Shown piece after piece: positions 62,956-64,000 of a DNA stretch of 64,000 nt. Made by a program: the position numbers and the translations under genes. Location of the stretch: NCBI RefSeq assembly GCF_029625215.1, contig NZ_CP121197.1, forward strand, positions 2,418,001 to 2,482,000. The letters are read 5' to 3'. Position 1 is the stretch's first letter, and each line of letters begins with the position of its first letter. This DNA is from Aurantibacillus circumpalustris (GTDB taxonomy: Bacteria > Bacteroidota > Bacteroidia > B-17B0 > Aurantibacillaceae). The notes under the pieces are model-generated. The model was not told the origin of the DNA. It saw only the letters and a list, made by a program, of their open reading frames with translations, and searched no databases.

Positions 62956-63096
62956 ATAACCGCATAGGATCATAGGATCAACTAAATGCTTAATAACATA
63001 GGGACACATAGAATTTGAAGCGAAGCTTCAAATTCTATGTTTGCTTAAAACTACCTTATTAGAATTCGATAAAACCTATGTGTCTATGTGGTTTAT
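62956..63096. repeat. Dispersed CATAG-type repeat, copy 4, with long central hairpin
   Basis: Ends ATAACCGCATAGGATCATAG and CCTATGTGTCTATGTGGTTT are imperfect inverted copies of each other. In the middle is a perfect 16-bp stem (63006-63040, ACATAGAATTTGAAGC with GCTTCAAATTCTATGT) and a GAA loop. The same layout is seen at 14.1 kb in the other orientation. Confidence 0.75.
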
Positions 63097-63140
63097 TTTA
63101 TGTAGAATGCATTGTAACCTTATGTAGTAAAGAATTTCTG

Positions 63141-63500
63141 CAGAGTCTTTCTAAACTTACTCCGTGCCTCAACGCCTCCGTTTTTCAGTGTTGAACAGTG
63201 CACTTTTTACCACAGTGTCGAAGGAGTAAAAGAGTTCCACTGAGTTTTTCTAAATTCCCTCTGTGCCTCAGCGTCTCCGTTTCTTAGTGCAGACTGTAAA
63301 CATTTTTGCCAAAGAAATGAATGAGTGTAAAATATAAACACATAAGATCAATTAAATGCTATGTTTCCTAAAAATTGAACTGATATGATCCAATAAAACC
63401 TATGTGCCTATGTGGTTTAATTAAGTAGCCCAAGTTTTTATCACAGAGAGTTTTTCTAAACTTCCTCTGTGCCTCAGCGTCTCCGTTTCTCAGTGTTGAA
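63141..63500. repeat. Three copies of a CTCTGTGCCTCAGCGTCTCC-type repeat
   Basis: Copies lie at about 63141-63190, 63239-63289 and 63442-63500. Each runs from TTTTTCTAAA(C/A)TT through CTCTGTGCCTCAGCGTCTCC to GTTTCTCAGTG. The third is the most regular and the first the most diverged. They lie between and after the CATAG repeats; no ORF is present in the 62909-63524 gap. Confidence 0.8.
63334..63421. repeat. Dispersed CATAG-type repeat, copy 5 (short form)
   Basis: ATAAACACATAAGATCAATT at one end and CCTATGTGCCTATGTGGTTT at the other; the central hairpin is missing. It is preceded by ATGAGTGTAAAATATAA, which also precedes copy 4, so the whole block has been duplicated. Confidence 0.7.
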
Positions 63501-63524
63501 AAGCAGCAAGGTCTCAGCCAGCAA

Positions 63525-63884
63525 CTACCCGTTCTTAGTAGAGTAGGTTTTTTTTAAAATGACTTTTTGCAGGATGCGTTTAATAATTAACTCAGCAAGC
63601 ACCTCTTCAAAACTAAGCGATGAATTTTTCAATTGATAATTACGAATTTGAATTTCACTAATGTCTATTCGGTACAATAAACTTGCAATTAAAGTACTAC
63701 TGTTGTTAGAAATAATTTTCAGTTCATGTAAAAGAACTAATTTAAGTGCTTCTAGGTCTCTTGGTAAATCGCCAGTAAAATCAGAGTTTGCACCGGCACC
63801 TTCAAAATCTTTTTTAAGTTGTTCTTTAAATAAATCGAAAAGATTTTCTTTAAACAAATAAGTATTTACATCGATTTCTTCCAT
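63525..63884 (-). CDS. Small hypothetical protein
   Basis: The 119-residue protein is helical and charged, with no signal peptide (MEEIDVNTYLFKENLFDLFKEQLKKDFEGAG). The ending FEEVLAELIIKRILQKVILKK is amphipathic. I recognise no family. Its ATG lies immediately after the stop codon of the upstream ferredoxin-like gene, so the two are probably co-transcribed and translationally coupled. That link to a 2Fe-2S protein is the only clue to its role. Confidence 0.6.
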   Translation of the reverse strand: MEEIDVNTYLFKENLFDLFKEQLKKDFEGAGANSDFTGDLPRDLEALKLVLLHELKIISNNSSTLIASLLYRIDISEIQIRNYQLKNSSLSFEEVLAELIIKRILQKVILKKTYSTKNG

Positions 63885-64000
63885 TTATCTTTTAAGTAAC
63901 AAACGCTCAACCGGTTTTTTATTTAGAATATGCGATTCAATTATTTCTTTCACATCTTCTTTTTTAACACCGACATAAAATGTTCCTTCTGGATAAATTG
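63885..64000 (-). CDS. C-terminal end of a (2Fe-2S) ferredoxin-domain protein (partial)
   Basis: Only the last 37 codons are in the window. They read IYPEGTFYVGVKKEDVKEII and then ESHILNKKPVERLLLKR. The YPEGxxYxxVxxEDVxEIIExHxxxxxPVERL pattern is the C-terminal end of thioredoxin-like [2Fe-2S] ferredoxins, as in NuoE-like or shorter stand-alone versions. The cluster-binding Cys residues would be further upstream, outside the window. Its stop is directly followed by the ATG of the hypothetical gene. Confidence 0.7.
   Translation of the reverse strand, partial: IYPEGTFYVGVKKEDVKEIIESHILNKKPVERLLLKR

Noticed and set aside
62943-63505. A possible CRISPR array in the repeat field
   Set aside because: Repeat copies differ, spacings are irregular (about 100 and 200 bp), and no cas genes are present.

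Overview
The window is a low-GC chromosomal segment from a member of the Bacteroidota. The evidence is a GldB gliding lipoprotein, three proteins with type IX secretion (T9SS) sorting domains, an S46 dipeptidyl-peptidase, PorE/OmpA-type envelope proteins, LytTR regulators, a TonB-dependent receptor with an N-terminal carboxypeptidase-like domain, and promoters of the phylum's TTG-N19..23-TAnnTTTG type with no obvious Shine-Dalgarno sequences. I cannot name the genus.

Layout. 1-7.3 kb (minus): a DUF2306-like membrane protein, a membrane-bound LytTR regulator, saccharopine dehydrogenase, a TonB-dependent receptor and a LysM lytic transglycosylase. 7.4-11.4 kb (plus): a small membrane protein, then an exbB-exbD-tonB-folC run. 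11.5-15.7 kb: DinB-like protein, pyrR, dtd, a lipoprotein, enoyl-CoA hydratase and a toxin-antitoxin (TA) pair. 15.7-18.5 kb (minus): pyruvate dehydrogenase E1-alpha and E2. 18.6-24.7 kb (plus): dipeptide epimerase, an MBOAT/AlgJ-like polysaccharide acetylation pair, and a DPP11-like peptidase. 24.7-29.2 kb (minus): two almost identical 613-residue T9SS cargo genes around a frameshifted small Cys-rich secreted gene. 29.3-32.9 kb (plus): corA, then a TetR / small protein / MFS trio with a clear operator. 33.1-39.6 kb (minus): a propeller-type sensor kinase, its LytTR response regulator and two secreted proteins, one ending in collagen-like glycine triplets. 39.8-43.9 kb: accB-accC, a beta-barrel protein and gldB. 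44-50 kb: SRPBCC protein, dxs, a PorE-like protein, a CX4CH lipoprotein and der. 50-54.2 kb: a 1376-residue type-B T9SS cargo protein. 54.2-56.6 kb: tRNA-His, a 1405-bp IS4-family insertion in a palindrome, a decayed copy of the tRNA 3' end with its terminator, and a TA pair with a frameshifted antitoxin. 56.7-64 kb: an OmpA-family protein, fbp, an AmpG-like transporter, small proteins, a GNAT acetyltransferase, a 0.6-kb repeat field, and the end of a ferredoxin-like gene.

Most of the window is ordinary core genome. The accessory signal lies in cell-surface and T9SS proteins, in dispersed repeats, and in small mobile or TA loci. Two repeat families stand out. One is built of CATAG-type words with an internal hairpin (five copies). 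The other is an AT-rich inverted repeat found in the spacers of three operons. Several promoters sit so close to start codons that leaderless or nearly leaderless mRNAs are predicted. No CRISPR array, phage or complete large integrative element was seen.
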